The translations under genes and the position numbers were made by a program. From Zanthoxylum bungeanum (lineage: Eukaryota > Streptophyta > Magnoliopsida > Sapindales > Rutaceae): a stretch of DNA of 64,000 bases. This document shows positions 1 through 12,099 of the stretch, piece by piece (the stretch's first letter is position 1; each line of letters begins with the position of its first letter). The notes under the pieces are model-generated. The model made no database searches, was not told the DNA's origin, and saw only the letters and a list, made by a program, of their open reading frames with translations. The stretch is taken from positions 1-64,000 of the forward strand of contig SKCR01036109.1 of assembly GCA_019454045.1 (NCBI GenBank). Reading direction: 5' to 3'.

Positions 1-1208
1 ATAAAGACCATTATTTACATCAGCAGTGCAAATTTCCATATCATTTTTATACATAAAACACCCAGTGTTTCTAAATACAAAAGTATACCCACATTGGGCT
101 AACATAGATACAGAAATAATATTCCTAGTCAAACTAGGTACATAATAACGGTCTGAAAGTTTAAGTACATGCCCCGAGGGCAGTTCCAAAACAAAAGTGC
201 CAACGGCCAAAACGGCGACTTGTGTCTCATTTCCAACGCGGAGGTCAATCTCTCATGAGGCCAGTCTCCTGCTAATCTGCAGATCCTGCACATCAGTACA
301 TATATGAGTACCACAACCAGAATCAAAAATCCAATTTTTAAAACTAGTAGTAGACATGTATATTTCTATAACAAACATACCTGAAGCCGGTGCCTTGCCC
401 GCTTTGATTTCCTTCATGTGTGCCTTGTACTCGCGGCAGTCACGCTTCCAGTGACCCCGCTTCCCGCACTGCAGACATATATCTTGGGATTTGTCCTTAC
501 CCTTCCCAGAAGGTTTTGACGATTTGGCCTTGCCTTTCTTCTTTTTCTTCTTTACACCTCCAGTCGCGGAGTCTGAGATGTTGAAGCGAAGTGCGCCTCG
601 CGCTTCTTGCCCTTTAGGAGCTCTTTTTCTGCTTCTCGTAGTGTAGACATCAACTCTCCAAGAGTTTGGTCTTGGTTCAACATATTGTAGTTCATGATGA
701 ACCCACTCCAAGTGTCGGGGAGAGACTGTAAGATCAAATCTACTGAAGTCTCAGCCTCGAAGACGATGCCCATCTGTCCCAGCTGCTCAATGTCAGCAAT
801 CATCTGTGACACATAGTGCTCAATAGACGTACCCTCTGACATGCGAGAGCGGAAGAGCTTATTCTGTAACTCATATCTTTGCGATCTAAGATTAGATCGG
901 TAAAGATCATGCAACTTCGTCATCATCTCATAGGGATCCAATCCCTGATTTTGACGACGGAATTACGGAGTCATACCAGTAAGCATTACCGATTGAGCAG
1001 TCGAGTTGTCATCGCTATGAGTCTTCCAAAGCTCTAGCTCAAGAAACTGATTAGGTCGGGGCTTAGGCCCAAGAGGTCTCTCTATAGTGTAGAGCAACTT
1101 CTCGGATCCCAGGACAATCCTGAGATTCATATCCCAATCTTGAAAGTTTGTGTCATTGAAGACATTATCGCCCATGATAATATCTTTAATGCTTAACTTT
1201 CCTATCAT
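1..1208 (-). pseudogene. RLC-A gag-protease-GAG_pre-integrase, broken
   Basis: This is the start of a copia gag-pol polyprotein, which makes the capsid and nucleocapsid and matures them with an aspartic protease. Reading from 1208 leftwards, gag begins MIGKLSIKD and covers a UBN2-type capsid domain. A CCHC zinc knuckle follows near 455-420 (CLQCGKRGHWKRDC, spacing C-x2-C-x4-H-x4-C). The protease active site WIFDSGCGTHIC is near 335-300. A GAG_pre-integrase segment then runs to base 1 and includes the typical VPSLTRNIISVS stretch. Breaks are a stop near 961, a frameshift near 560-600 and an in-frame TGA at 253-255. The gene is cut by the window edge and cannot be functional as it stands. Confidence 0.85.
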
Positions 1209-1211
1209 CTT

Positions 1212-3399
1212 AATCGCAATAGTCCAACTATTCGATTAACGATGTATGGGTACAGTCTAACTGTTACAAGAAAAATAATAAAATATTAGTCCAACTAATA
1301 AATATAATTGACGAAATAATTTTGAAAGCTCGTATAGCCAAGTATTTGAACGAAATTGCAAATTCAATACTGGTCTCCCACTATTTTTCGACGAGCCTCT
1401 AACCCTCTGTTGAGTACTCGGGAAACCTAGTTTCCTAGTGGGCTAGGAATCCGTTAAATAACACACAACCTTGACTTTGGCCAACAAGCTGTATGATATT
1501 TAACTAGGTAGATCTCTAAGATCAATTGGATCTCATCCAATTCCTAGATATGGTAGGTGGACCTCCAAGTCTGAAATATATATACAATATATATGCCAAT
1601 ATATCCAATATATTTTCCTAACCTATTTCCTATGAATTAAATAAGCTTTGGCTTTGGCACAACAAGCTTAATGATCCCAGTTAAGCGGAACCCATTGACC
1701 TTGGAAAGCTTCGTAATCGATGTCGATGGACAAAAAGTGATCTTGACTTTGGCCAACAAATCACAACTTGGACAAGACATACGATATGGAACAAAGCATT
1801 CATGATTCAAACACATCCGCGATGGATAAAGGTCTTGACTTTGGCCAACAAACCAGTGCCAATCTTGGATCTTGAGAATGAATCACTCAATGGAAGGAAA
1901 ACGCTTAATATTTATTGAGGATTTTTCGCGTAAATTGGCAACCAATTTATTATCTTTGATTAGGTCTCATCATACACCCTTAAGCATGCATTCTAAAAGC
2001 ATAATAAGACACGAAAATAAATTAATAATGATATGCGGATGGATATCTCACAGATTGTTCCTAGAACAAATCACTCCATTTCCTCTCCCCGGCTAGCACT
2101 ATTCTAACTTCTACCCAATTACATAATACAATTAAAGAAACCTCATTAACATTGAGGGGAATTAGGTGAGAAGAGAATTACAAAGAATCGAGAGATAAGG
2201 CTGGACACGCAGGTCCAATTTAATAAATTCCAAATTTACAACAATTTCCAAAATTGCCCTTTCCCATCTAATATCCATCTGATATACATTATTCATTCAA
2301 CACATCCATGTATTCACACAAAGCATGTTATTCAATCAATCTAATCCAATTGATTAATCTTTGAATAAAGTGATCATCCAATGTTCAAACAACGATTTGA
2401 TTTGCGTGAGTCCAACTCGTTTAAGAATAAGTACTCAAAGTACGAATTCTTGAATTATATCGAACTACAATTTAAATCTAATTTAATTCGTATTCAATAC
2501 GAATTCTATATTTAATTCAAAATTAAATAACAACACTTTTAAATGCGCCTTTAAGACTTAGATTCCAATCTAATCTAAATGGGTCTCAAAGCCCAATTAA
2601 CATCCAATGTCTTTTTAATTAAAGTCCAATAGGCTTTCAATTAATTTCTTAAGGCATGGAATTTGGTCAATATGGGTCAAACCCAAATACCAAAGCCCAA
2701 TTAAAGAATTACCATATTTGACAAGAAACCAATTTCGGCCCATTAGGCCCAATTAAACATAAAAGGCTCATTTGTCATATTTGGACTTAATGGAATGGTT
2801 TAGGCCCAATTTGGATCCAATCCAATCATCCTAAACCAACTTGGCCCAACCAAGCCCATTAGGCCCAAATACAACATTATAAGCCCAATTCTAAATTAAG
2901 CCCAACTAATTAAATTTTAATATTCCAAATATCATGATTTAATTAATAAAGTGCTTAGCCATGATTAACTATTTAAATTAACATTTCCAAAATACTAATC
3001 TAATCAATTAATCATGCTTACTCATAATCAATACATGTCCAACATTATTGTTACAAAATCATCTCATTTCCATACTATTAGGCTCACGGCATTTATAGGG
3101 ATTTTAAAACAGATTTCGATTTCAATCCAATTAAATCATAATTCAATTTATCCTAAGTCTTTAAACACGTCCAATGGTCTTAAAACAAAAAATATCGACC
3201 TAGGGTTTATAGCACCATTCGGCCAACATACCCAAATTGGGGAAAATTAATCCAATTAGTTTTTCATCAATTTGATCACATATAACTCCAAGTTATCCAT
3301 ATACAAGCATACTCCAACAAACAATTTGGTTAAATCATGCTCAAATCAAATTTACCCAAATTTTAGTATATAAACCCTAATCAATTTCATGCTCAAATA
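1212..3399 (-). other. RLC-A leader, long non-coding 5' untranslated region
   Basis: This AT-rich stretch separates the PBS from gag, and no coding sequence is supported in it. It holds the hairpin array at 1453-1860 and one AGTGGGAG motif at 1375-1382 (- strand). The bases around that motif match the equivalent position of LARD-B at 10617-10624 (CGAAAA then TAGTGGGAGAC in both). The rest is runs of ttaatt and gcccaat-rich sequence with nothing I recognise. Confidence 0.6.
1453..1860 (-). other. Array of stem-loops with conserved CTTTGGC loop (RLC-A leader)
   Basis: Four copies of a short motif sit between different inverted repeats. Loops: TTGACTTTGGCCAACAAG at 1471-1488, GCTTTGGCAC at 1651-1660, CTTGACTTTGGCCAACAA at 1742-1759, and the same core at 1834-1851. 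Stems: GTTAAATA 1453-1460 with TATTTAAC 1497-1504; AAGCTT 1643-1648 with AAGCTT 1664-1669; GTGAT 1737-1741 with ATCAC 1760-1764; GGT 1831-1833 with ACC 1852-1854 (weak). The 1651-1660 loop is identical to the LARD-B loop core. The function is not known to me. Conserved loops on variable stems suggest an RNA signal. Confidence 0.6.
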
Positions 3400-3414
3400 G
3401 GCTCCATGATACCA
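3400..3414 (-). other. Primer-binding site of RLC-A, tRNA-iMet type
   Basis: On the - strand the sequence is TGGTATCATGGAGCC, one base after the LTR end CCCAACA. Initiator-methionine PBSs of plant copia elements begin TGGTATCA. This site fixes the orientation of the element and its LTR boundary. Confidence 0.8.
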
Positions 3415-3415
3415 T

Positions 3416-5352
3416 TGTTGGGTTTCTAAAGTGTCCCAAGATCAATTTAAGCAATGAAACATGTGAATACTCAAAGAAGAATTTGCGGAATAATACTCAC
3501 TTTGATCGGATATTGGATGCGTCGAACACAAAATTTTTCTTCCTTGAAGTTTCGGCCAAGCTCCTCCTTTGGGGATGAAATCTAAGCTCCAAGCTTTGTT
3601 GTTGATTCCAAGCTCAAGGATTGGTTTCCCTATCACCTTATATGATTCTTTGTGTGCTAGCACCTTTGAAAATTTGCAACAAAATCTTCCAATTTTCTCT
3701 TGTGAAATTCGGCCAAGCCTTAGAAATTTTGGGAGAAAAAAATATGCACTTGGGCGTGAGATGGGGAGAAGAGAGAGAGAAGGAAGTTGTATATTAGATT
3801 TCCAAAATCAAAATAAAGATATACCAAAGTTGGTATAAGTATTTCAACTTAGAAAATGTGTTTTACAAGTCATTACACATCATCACCCACTTCACCTAAT
3901 ACCATCACCAAAAAAAATGATGAGAAACAAATGATATGACATGTGATGTGATGTGACTTGTGGGCCCCACTTGATTCAAAATCTGAGTGGGCCCGCAACA
4001 CATCCCGGGCTCGGGTTCGCTAATTCCGAATTAACGAACTTTCCGTTACGACGTAATTAAATCAATTTAATTAAATAATTATGCCTAGCAAAATTACTAT
4101 TCACGTCGCTTGCGAATTAATTCTAAATTAATTCGTTCGCCCGAATTAGAATCTAATTTTAATTCCGTTATGAAATCTAATTTCATTTAATATATCGAAT
4201 ATATTATTTTATCGATTAATTCCAAATTAATCGTTCTCTCTCTTCAAATAGTATTTTATCCTAGATAAAATCTCTCCGTAATTAATCCTAGATTAATTAT
4301 GTTCGAATCATACGTCATGGTGAATCTTCGGGAAGCGACCCATGAGATCCCTGGATATGTTGGCAGTAAATCCGATCGTCAGACTATCCGAACACGTACG
4401 TACCTAGTACTACATTTTTACCGATTTACGAGACATGGTTGGCTTCTAGCAAAACATCGTGCCTACCCAATTCTCCAGAAATATTCTAAAGGTAAAGGAT
4501 ATATAATCTATGCCAGACGTAGTATACGTAGTATTGCGTATTGCGATCTAGTATCGGATAGTCACATGCAAGGCCTGAGCTGGGGAGGAATGAATTAGTG
4601 TCTGCCCCGTACGAAGCATATATCGGATCACAAACAACTAGTCTCTTTAATCGGATAATCATGACCTTGTCATATTATCCCGATGGTTGCAACCAATTAG
4701 AGTACCAGTTCTGTATCCCTGTGTGATCATCATCTCCACATGACTGAAGTGATACTTCCGTCTTGACATCACACCCAATACACTACGATTCTCAATAAAC
4801 CTAGAAGAGGCGTACACAGACACCTGTTAAAGTCATGGACGACCAAAACCAAAGTGTATAATTGTCGCAAGTACTAGCGATGCAAGTCTCAGGTTAAGAC
4901 CAAATACACCTACCTGATGCGGATTCCCATAGACACATAGTCATACTACCAATGGGATTCCGCGGGGTCTATCCAGAGCGAAGCTGTTTCCGTACCGTTG
5001 GTAAAACACAACCTCCTATCACACTTGCATAAGTATCCAATACTTAATATATGAGAACTATGTCGTTACGCTTCCATAACACGCACAAGTGCAATACTAG
5101 TCTATTCCGCATTATCGATGTCCAGTCTCGATAATACTACGACTAGGGATATTTAATGATAAAACCGTTATGGATTGATATTGTCTCATATCTTGTAATC
5201 TGGAACTAATAATAAGGACTTTTATCATATATATTAAAGTAATCAAATTACAAAATGATAAAATACAATTTCCATTGTCACATAGTTAATTTGTACAAAA
5301 AACCACAATGTCTTTTACAAATAGTGACGCTACGGGTCATAATTGTCTAACA
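3416..5352 (-). repeat. RLC-A 5' LTR (about 1.94 kb)
   Basis: Bounded by TG...CA on the - strand (TGTTAGACAATTATG at 5352, CCCAACA at 3416) with the PBS directly outside. It is AT-rich. The partner LTR is outside the window, so only one copy can be seen. ORFs inside it are short and uninformative. Confidence 0.75.
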
Positions 5353-7139
5353 CAAAAATCCCCAAAAATTCAGAATTGAAAGAAACCCTAGAACATTTCT
5401 AAATCATCAAGAAACAAGAAATCAAATTTCCAAGCTTAGGGTTTTGAAGACTTACCTTAAATCTCCTAAATCCTTAGTCTTTTTCTTGATTTTTGCTTCA
5501 ATTCTTCATGGATTTATCAAACAATATTTGAAACCCATTTTATTTGAGGTGTTCGGCCATGGCAACCACTTAAAAGAAGTGAAATTTTTTTATCTTATAA
5601 AGAAGCTCATGACCGACTTTGACAAGGTCAACAAGGGCATTTTGGTCCTTTAGCACATTTAATCTAATTAAATATAAATTAAACTTTATGTAATCCAATC
5701 AATATTGCACACATCAAGTTTAATTAATTGATGCCATTTGTTCCAATAATAAATGGACAAATTCCATAACATTTATGGAAAAAGTTTATTAATTAACAAT
5801 TCAAATATTTAACAATTAAATATCCAAATAATTAATTAATGTAATTATTATTATATATGTATTTTTATTTAGAGTAAATAACATATACATATATTTATGG
5901 CATGTGTCAAAATCTCATTTGAGGAATAATTAATGTGTATCAAATCGTATTATGTATCAAATACAAATACACAATAATTATTAACTGACAAAATCTCCTA
6001 ATGCATGTGTTATCGTTTAACCGATTAAATGATCAGAATTAACTCATTTAATCCGATGATGAAGTATTATGAATAATCTTTATTATTCATATCGCGTTGC
6101 TCAAGTGTCAACGAGTACACTTCATATTGTGGGACTCTCTAAGTTTAGGTTTATCCGTCACGAAATCCAATATCATGTTCATAATCCACCCACTCATGGA
6201 TTATGACGACCACAGATGATCTCGCTAAACTATACAAGCCGATGTCATTGCATACGTATAATCCCTCCGTCACAGGCTATCCGTATTATACCTTGGATAT
6301 AGATGAAAATGTCAAATCCGTTCGGTATAATACATTTGACTTTCAATTTACGATCTCTAAATAACACTCGGAACTGATTTTCAAAGTTATACCACGACCA
6401 TTGATTTACTAGATCGTAAACACGTGGGGATGCCTATGCCCTGTACACAGGACTGACGGATCCTATCTTGATACACACTGGATATCATGAGCATCATTCC
6501 ACACCTAACGAACAGGTGGAGGTCTGATCTAAATAGATCAGTGACGTGACTGCAATCAAAGTGTGGAGGATAAGTCATATACTCCACTGTGGTATCTCCA
6601 GTCAAATGACCATTATGCTCGCTCAACTCGAGAATGTTCTTGTTGACATTGGTGTACCATCTATTAGGAAACCTTCAGTGAGTCGTTCAGTGTCTTATCA
6701 AATAAACACTTACATGTCTATACGAGTCTCCCGAGACTCATGGTTCATTGGGATAACCATCAGACCAAGTCACAATATACGACATGTACTGGTCTCAGCA
6801 GATTTTACTAATCGACCCGTGTTAGCAAATCTTGACCAGGAACTTTATTAAGGATATACATCTTATAGTGCGCTTCCCAATGTCAATTACAAATTACGTT
6901 GTAACTGCGCACTATATTGTAAATCGTAGGGTCTTTGTCTAACATACACGTATCACTGAACCAGATTCAGTTTCGATCTAATCGTAATCAGATATCTAAT
7001 TGCCAATTAGATCGAATAAGCGTATAAAAGACAATGGTGCTACCAATAATTAAGTAATATTATGGAAATAATATTGGTCGTATTTATGAATCGAACATAA
7101 ATACGATCCGGATTTGCACTCCGAGCACCAACACTAACA
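5353..7139 (-). repeat. LARD-B 3' LTR, truncated by RLC-A insertion
   Basis: Closely similar over its whole length to 12100-13881, including the 69-codon ORF beginning MKTYLKSPKSLVF seen in both copies. The right end ctaaca (7134-7139) is followed by the PPT. The left end is not a real LTR end: RLC-A has inserted there, and the remainder would lie left of the window. Confidence 0.75.
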
Positions 7140-10100
7140 ATTTCTCCCACTTACTCTAGTGTCAATCCATGGTATCCTATACACATCTTAATGTGTATCG
7201 CATACTCATGACCCACAAGAGCTCACCAGCACTCAATTGGTAGGCAACAACAAGTAAGTCTGCTTTACGAATCGAGTCTGTCCAACAAACCCAACTGTTT
7301 TCCTTAGCCAGCATAATTCATATTTTGTAGAATCCAAATTCTACATCAATATGACTCAGATGCTCTAACAGTATTGAGCTCAAGCTACTGAGTTGTCTAT
7401 GTATTTAGAGATCAAATCCAAATACTATAAGACAACCACAAGCACTACACTAATATGAAAACTTCTAATCTATAGGGTCATTATGCAACTTCATAAGTCA
7501 ATACTTCATAAGTTGCAACAGATTCCACTAATTTAGTAGAATCAATGGTGACACTCCCACTGCATCTTTTCTGACTTTATATGACTTAGACCATCTAATG
7601 TCATAATTAGGATCAAAAAATAATCTGACCTTATGGTTGCAAACTAAATTCTCCATGAATAATAAATTTGTTCTTAATATCTCAAAGGTAACAAAGAACA
7701 TGTTTCAAGATCCATCTTATGGTCGACTGCATCTGAAAATAACTCTTAACAATTACGATTAAATTGATATCTTTAATCACACAAAATATAGTATTTTTTA
7801 CGCCATCATCCTATTATGCATAAGATTGACTAGGCATTCCAATCAATCTAACTTTCGACAAAAGAGTCATCATTTACGAAAGATGAATACTATATATCTA
7901 AAAGACACGTTAACTGTCAAACAGTTATACTAACTGTCATACAGATAGTCTTACGGTGTTCTTTATTAGATCATATCTAATATGCGACTGATGAGAGTAT
8001 CTCACTAGTCTCATAGTTTTATATCTTATATAAAACGTTATATCAAATATATCATAGACTACTCCCACTGCTCTCACAGAGAAAAGAAGAGACTTAGGAT
8101 ATATATAATACTAGAAAGAAGTTTGTACGCATCCCACTGACTAACTCTTAAAAAACACAATTCTCTATATACAACGACAAAACCAGACAAATCTGAGATG
8201 ATATCAAAATCAGAGAACACGATTTTTCGGAAAACTTATCTGAGTCTACAATAGGCTCCATAAGCTAATATATCAAACTGTGATTTTAACATAATACAAA
8301 CTCTAGGGCCATTCTAGAATAAATTCTTCAAACAAAGAAATCACGACTGATCTCTCATTCGAAGAAATCACTCAAGAACGCCACTTTTCATTCTTTAGCC
8401 AAAAACTTAGTTTTATATCAACATTAAACAACCATTTTTTAAATTGTTTAATTAGTGCGACAAGACATAAGCTTTCTCAGAATCTACAATAGACTACTGA
8501 GTATAACCTTTCTCCATGTCATACTATAATGGTCAAACCTTTATCAAGCTCACTGTGTTTTTGCTGCGCAAACAATTTACATATTTTATGAACTATTCAT
8601 AACAAAAGCCTAATCAAGTTCAAAACTCGATCGTAGTAAGCTATGAACAATATTACATCTATGCTTCAATGTTGACTTCCAAAATCGATATCAAATATCG
8701 CTCCCACTATTAATTATAGGATGATTTTCTTCAATAAGAAAACAACAGAACCAATAAGTATCAAATACTTAACAAATGATTCTTACATCCTATTGAACTT
8801 ATACGGAAGTTGTCTAAGGGTCTTTTCATCTTATTAATTATGTAGTTCCACTTATAGTTTATCATTCTCACATTTGACTTACTAAGTCAAATCTTTTCTG
8901 CAATTGTCAACATCCAATGTTAACCACTAAGTAACAAAATAATTTTATCACTCGGGATCGTAAAAAAGATATTATATCAAATAGAATACAATATTCCATT
9001 AAATAAAATAAATGATAAACCTTACTTGTACATCCGAGGTGCAAGTACTTTCAATTATATAACCATTATACAAAAGAAAGTTTCAAATCTCTAACTTTTC
9101 AAGATTGTAATTTTCTACTATACATATCATATCTGTAACTGTAGGAACAAATGGAACCTAAATTAACGAGATGAAAAAGTATTTCAGGAGTATAACCCCA
9201 AGAGTATTGAAAACCAATTCGGTAACACTCAATATCAACGAATCAAATCATATAAGATTCGATCACTCCCACTGACCAATTCCATCAAAATTGAATCGCG
9301 AAAGTTTAATATTGAGTTAGAATCATATTCATTAAATAAGCTTAGAACTAATTGCCTTAAATTCATATGTTTGATCATATCAAACATCTTTAACCAATTC
9401 AAAGACTAACAATGAATTTTAAAATATAGTTTTCAACACTACAAATAGAATATTCTTGAACCATTCAAAATATTTTATCCATGTTTCATTAGAAACATAG
9501 TGAAAGTTCTCGAACAATTCAAGACGTTCAACATGTTCTCTTTTAGAAACACATAACAAAATCATGACAAATCATTAACTAAGTTACAGAGTATAGAAAA
9601 CTATCTAATGTAATTTCTAATTCATTAAACTACATACATCCAATGTATTAGTTTAATAAATATGTGGTCCAATGACGATCATTGGTTAAATGAGATTTAA
9701 TCATATCCTTAATACAATATTCATTAAATAGATATGGATAAGTGGTGTGAACTTGTATCAGACCATCTTTTACCATAAGGAATAAGCATCTAATGCTTTT
9801 ATGATAAAATCTCATAAAACACAGTTCTAAGTTATTTATTTTACCGAATATTTTTCTTAATGTTCATCTTTCTTTAATGACACTACTAGTGATATTAAAA
9901 TATGTAACAACTATTTATACAGAAAAAGTAACTATCCAACAGTCACAAGTTCTGATATCAAATATCAAAACAGTCATTAAACATTATTTTAATTAACTAG
10001 ACGGGAGATCTAGTGTCCAATACTTATAGTCGTTGTATTGTGAGAATCGATATTTTCTATACACATCTCTTTTCTTAAGCTTTATAATTTGCATTCAATT

Positions 10101-11340
10101 ATTCACAACAATTGTAAATGATTGATTAGTAAACTGTGTCAGACATGTGACTTCTAAAAGTCACTAAAACCAAGAAACGTCATTATAAGATAAACAAATA
10201 CTAATGAGATTTTCTTAATGCCAGTCAAGAATCTCGAGATATAAACTATTCAAGTAAATTCTTATTGCATAAGAAACTATTCTCTCTAGAAAATTATATC
10301 CTAAACAAGATATCCATTTAAATTACCTATCGTGACTTAGTAACAAAGTCACAAACCATCTTGATTTTCAAGAAAATTGGAACAACAGTTCCCGATGGTT
10401 TTTAACTAATCTAATAATATCTAAGTCTACTGTCTTTCTAGAACCTATTCTAGAATTACGCAACCATAAGTAAAGTTAGAAAACCTATTCAAGTAATAAG
10501 CATGCAATGGATTGGAAGTATAAATCTATAAACAATATAGAATAAAGGAAAACGAAAGCAGCATTTTCCAAAATATTACACACTCCTTAAGTTTTGGATT
10601 TTAAACTCAGCAGTGTCTCCCACTACTTTTCGTAATACTGTAATCCCCAACGGACAACGGGAATTCCATAATTAAATCGAATTCCATAGTGAGAGTAGGA
10701 TCCCTTGAATATATTTCGACTCACAGCTTTGGCACGATATCGCCTACGTATATTCATTAGGTAGACAACTCATTGTCAATCACTCACCAGTGACTCCTGG
10801 TTTTGGTCCTGACCGTTTCTCGTTGTGACAGCTTTGGCACGTTCACAAGGAGGCGTATCAAGGCTACACTTGTCAATGGCAAACTCAAGCTACCGGTGTA
10901 GTCCTGACAGCTTTGGCATGTTCAGGATTTCCACTTTCGCTTGAATTTGTCCAGTATCAATATACAACCGGTATGGATAATAATTCTATAACCTACACCC
11001 TTACAGCTTTGACACGATCTCGGGTGCAGTTATAGAAAGATACCCATAAACCGTACTGACAAGACGGACCAAGAAACATGTATCCAATACACGTTACTTT
11101 ACAGCCATATTTAAAATCGGGGATTTTCCTCTGGAAGCTATAATCTACATCAAATGCAGAATTTTAATCTAAATCATTTTCTAAACATTTCAAATCTACC
11201 TTAGAAAACATAACACAATTTAACTATTAAATTTCAATTACATTTTCGTTAACGTATAACCGAAAAGTAAAGAAACATATCTAGATTACATGCATGTACG
11301 AGCATTAAAGTTGGATTAAATATCAAATATCAAGCATGAA
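7140..11340 (-). other. LARD-B internal region, non-coding
   Basis: About 4.2 kb of AT-rich sequence without a credible ORF on either strand. It contains six exact AGTGGGAG motifs on the - strand (7144-7151, 7554-7561, 8062-8069, 8701-8708, 9266-9273, 10617-10624) and one near copy at 8132-8138. The copy nearest the 3' LTR is the PPT; the others may be extra or relic PPTs. The hairpin array at 10706-11037 lies at the 5' side. The PBS was not found, so the right limit of this region is approximate. Confidence 0.55.
10706..11037 (-). other. Array of four stem-loops with conserved loop CAGCTTTGGCACG (LARD-B leader)
   Basis: In + strand letters the loops are CAGCTTTGGCACG (10724-10736 and 10829-10841), CAGCTTTGGCATG (10908-10920) and CAGCTTTGACACG (11004-11016). 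Each sits inside its own inverted repeat: TGAATATA 10706-10713 with TATATTCA 10749-10756; TTGTGA 10823-10828 with TCACAA 10843-10848; TCCTGA 10902-10907 with TCAGGA 10922-10927, plus outer TCAAGC 10885-10890 with GCTTGA 10939-10944; TTCTATAAC 10984-10992 with GTTATAGAA 11029-11037, plus CACCC 10996-11000 with GGGTG 11022-11026. The four stems share no sequence while the loop is kept, which is the signature of a structured RNA element. Its role in dimerisation, packaging or translation is inference. Confidence 0.7.
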
Positions 11341-12099
11341 TAATGTAATGGATATTTGGGCGATGGGCGCAGCGGAAGCGCGGTTCGGGCGAAATCGTAA
11401 TTTAAAACTTTTTCAGATTACCGAATAAATTATTCAATATCCAATATGAATAATTTATTCATATTTCACCTAAACCTATTTATTCAATATCAAAAATCAA
11501 CATAAATTAGGTTGAAATGTCGCGAAACTTTTACGAAAAATGTTTTTCCGCAAAATGATACAAAACACGTTTTTGACCGAACCGACCAGCCGACACTTAT
11601 GGGGACTGGCCAGGTCAGCCCCAATTGTGTCAGGACATTTCATGGGCTGCCCGAATAGTGACAAACTCACTGTTTGGACAGCCGTCAATTGGTTGGCTCA
11701 AAATCTACCCGGTAACGCCGTTTTTGGCCGTTTTCGCTTATTTCAACTCCAAAATACTTTCCGGCAATTGTTCCAACTCCCAAAATACATCCATTACATT
11801 TATATGAAATCAATTTCATCACAAAATTTCCATTTTTACAGAATATGATATAGAAACCAAAAATTCCAATTTTCATACTTTAAATCCAAATGTTCAAGAT
11901 TAATCTAATTAATCATAACACCAACCAAAGTCACCACATATGAACAACCCAAGAATAATTATAGGTGTCACAAGAGTGGTCATAACACTTTAGAATAGCA
12001 ACTCATCAACAATTGATCAAATTGGACACTAATTACATTAATTGCATCCAAATATACTTCACACATGGACATATACTTCCAATCCATCATCCACAACCA
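11341..12099 (-). other. LARD-B 5' LTR distal part or adjoining leader, boundary unresolved
   Basis: This segment has no counterpart in the window because RLC-A replaced the matching part of the 3' LTR. I could not find a clear PBS or TG...CA end, so the LTR may end anywhere between here and about 11340. Short ORFs on both strands near 11500-11870 overlap each other and look like chance. Confidence 0.4.

Larger units (their letters stand above)
1..5352 (-). mobile_element. RLC-A: Ty1/copia retrotransposon, 5' part only (runs off left edge)
   Basis: On the - strand the order is LTR (5352 down to 3416), PBS, a leader of about 2.2 kb, then gag and the start of protease. The rest of pol and the 3' LTR lie beyond base 1. 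The LTR opens with TGTTAGACAATTATG and closes with CCCAACA. The next bases, caaaa (5353-5357), are the likely TSD. The element sits inside the 3' LTR of LARD-B: homology between the two LARD-B LTRs stops exactly here. The copia assignment rests on gag and protease motifs and the Met-type PBS. The lineage within copia is not certain. Confidence 0.85.

Noticed and set aside
5444..5653. A 69-codon ORF found again at 12188-12397 with few changes
   Set aside because: The two copies lie at the same place in the two LARD-B LTRs, so they were identical at insertion. Conservation here reflects LTR duplication, not selection for a protein.
3416..7139. One 3.7-kb LTR spanning 3416-7139
   Set aside because: Homology to the 12100-13881 copy ends at 5353, and a TGTTAG/CTAACA end lies exactly there. 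Two LTRs of different elements in contact explain the data better.
11497..11876. Several overlapping ORFs on both strands at 11497-11876
   Set aside because: They overlap in opposite strands, have no recognisable motif and lie in the LARD-B LTR or leader. They look like chance frames.
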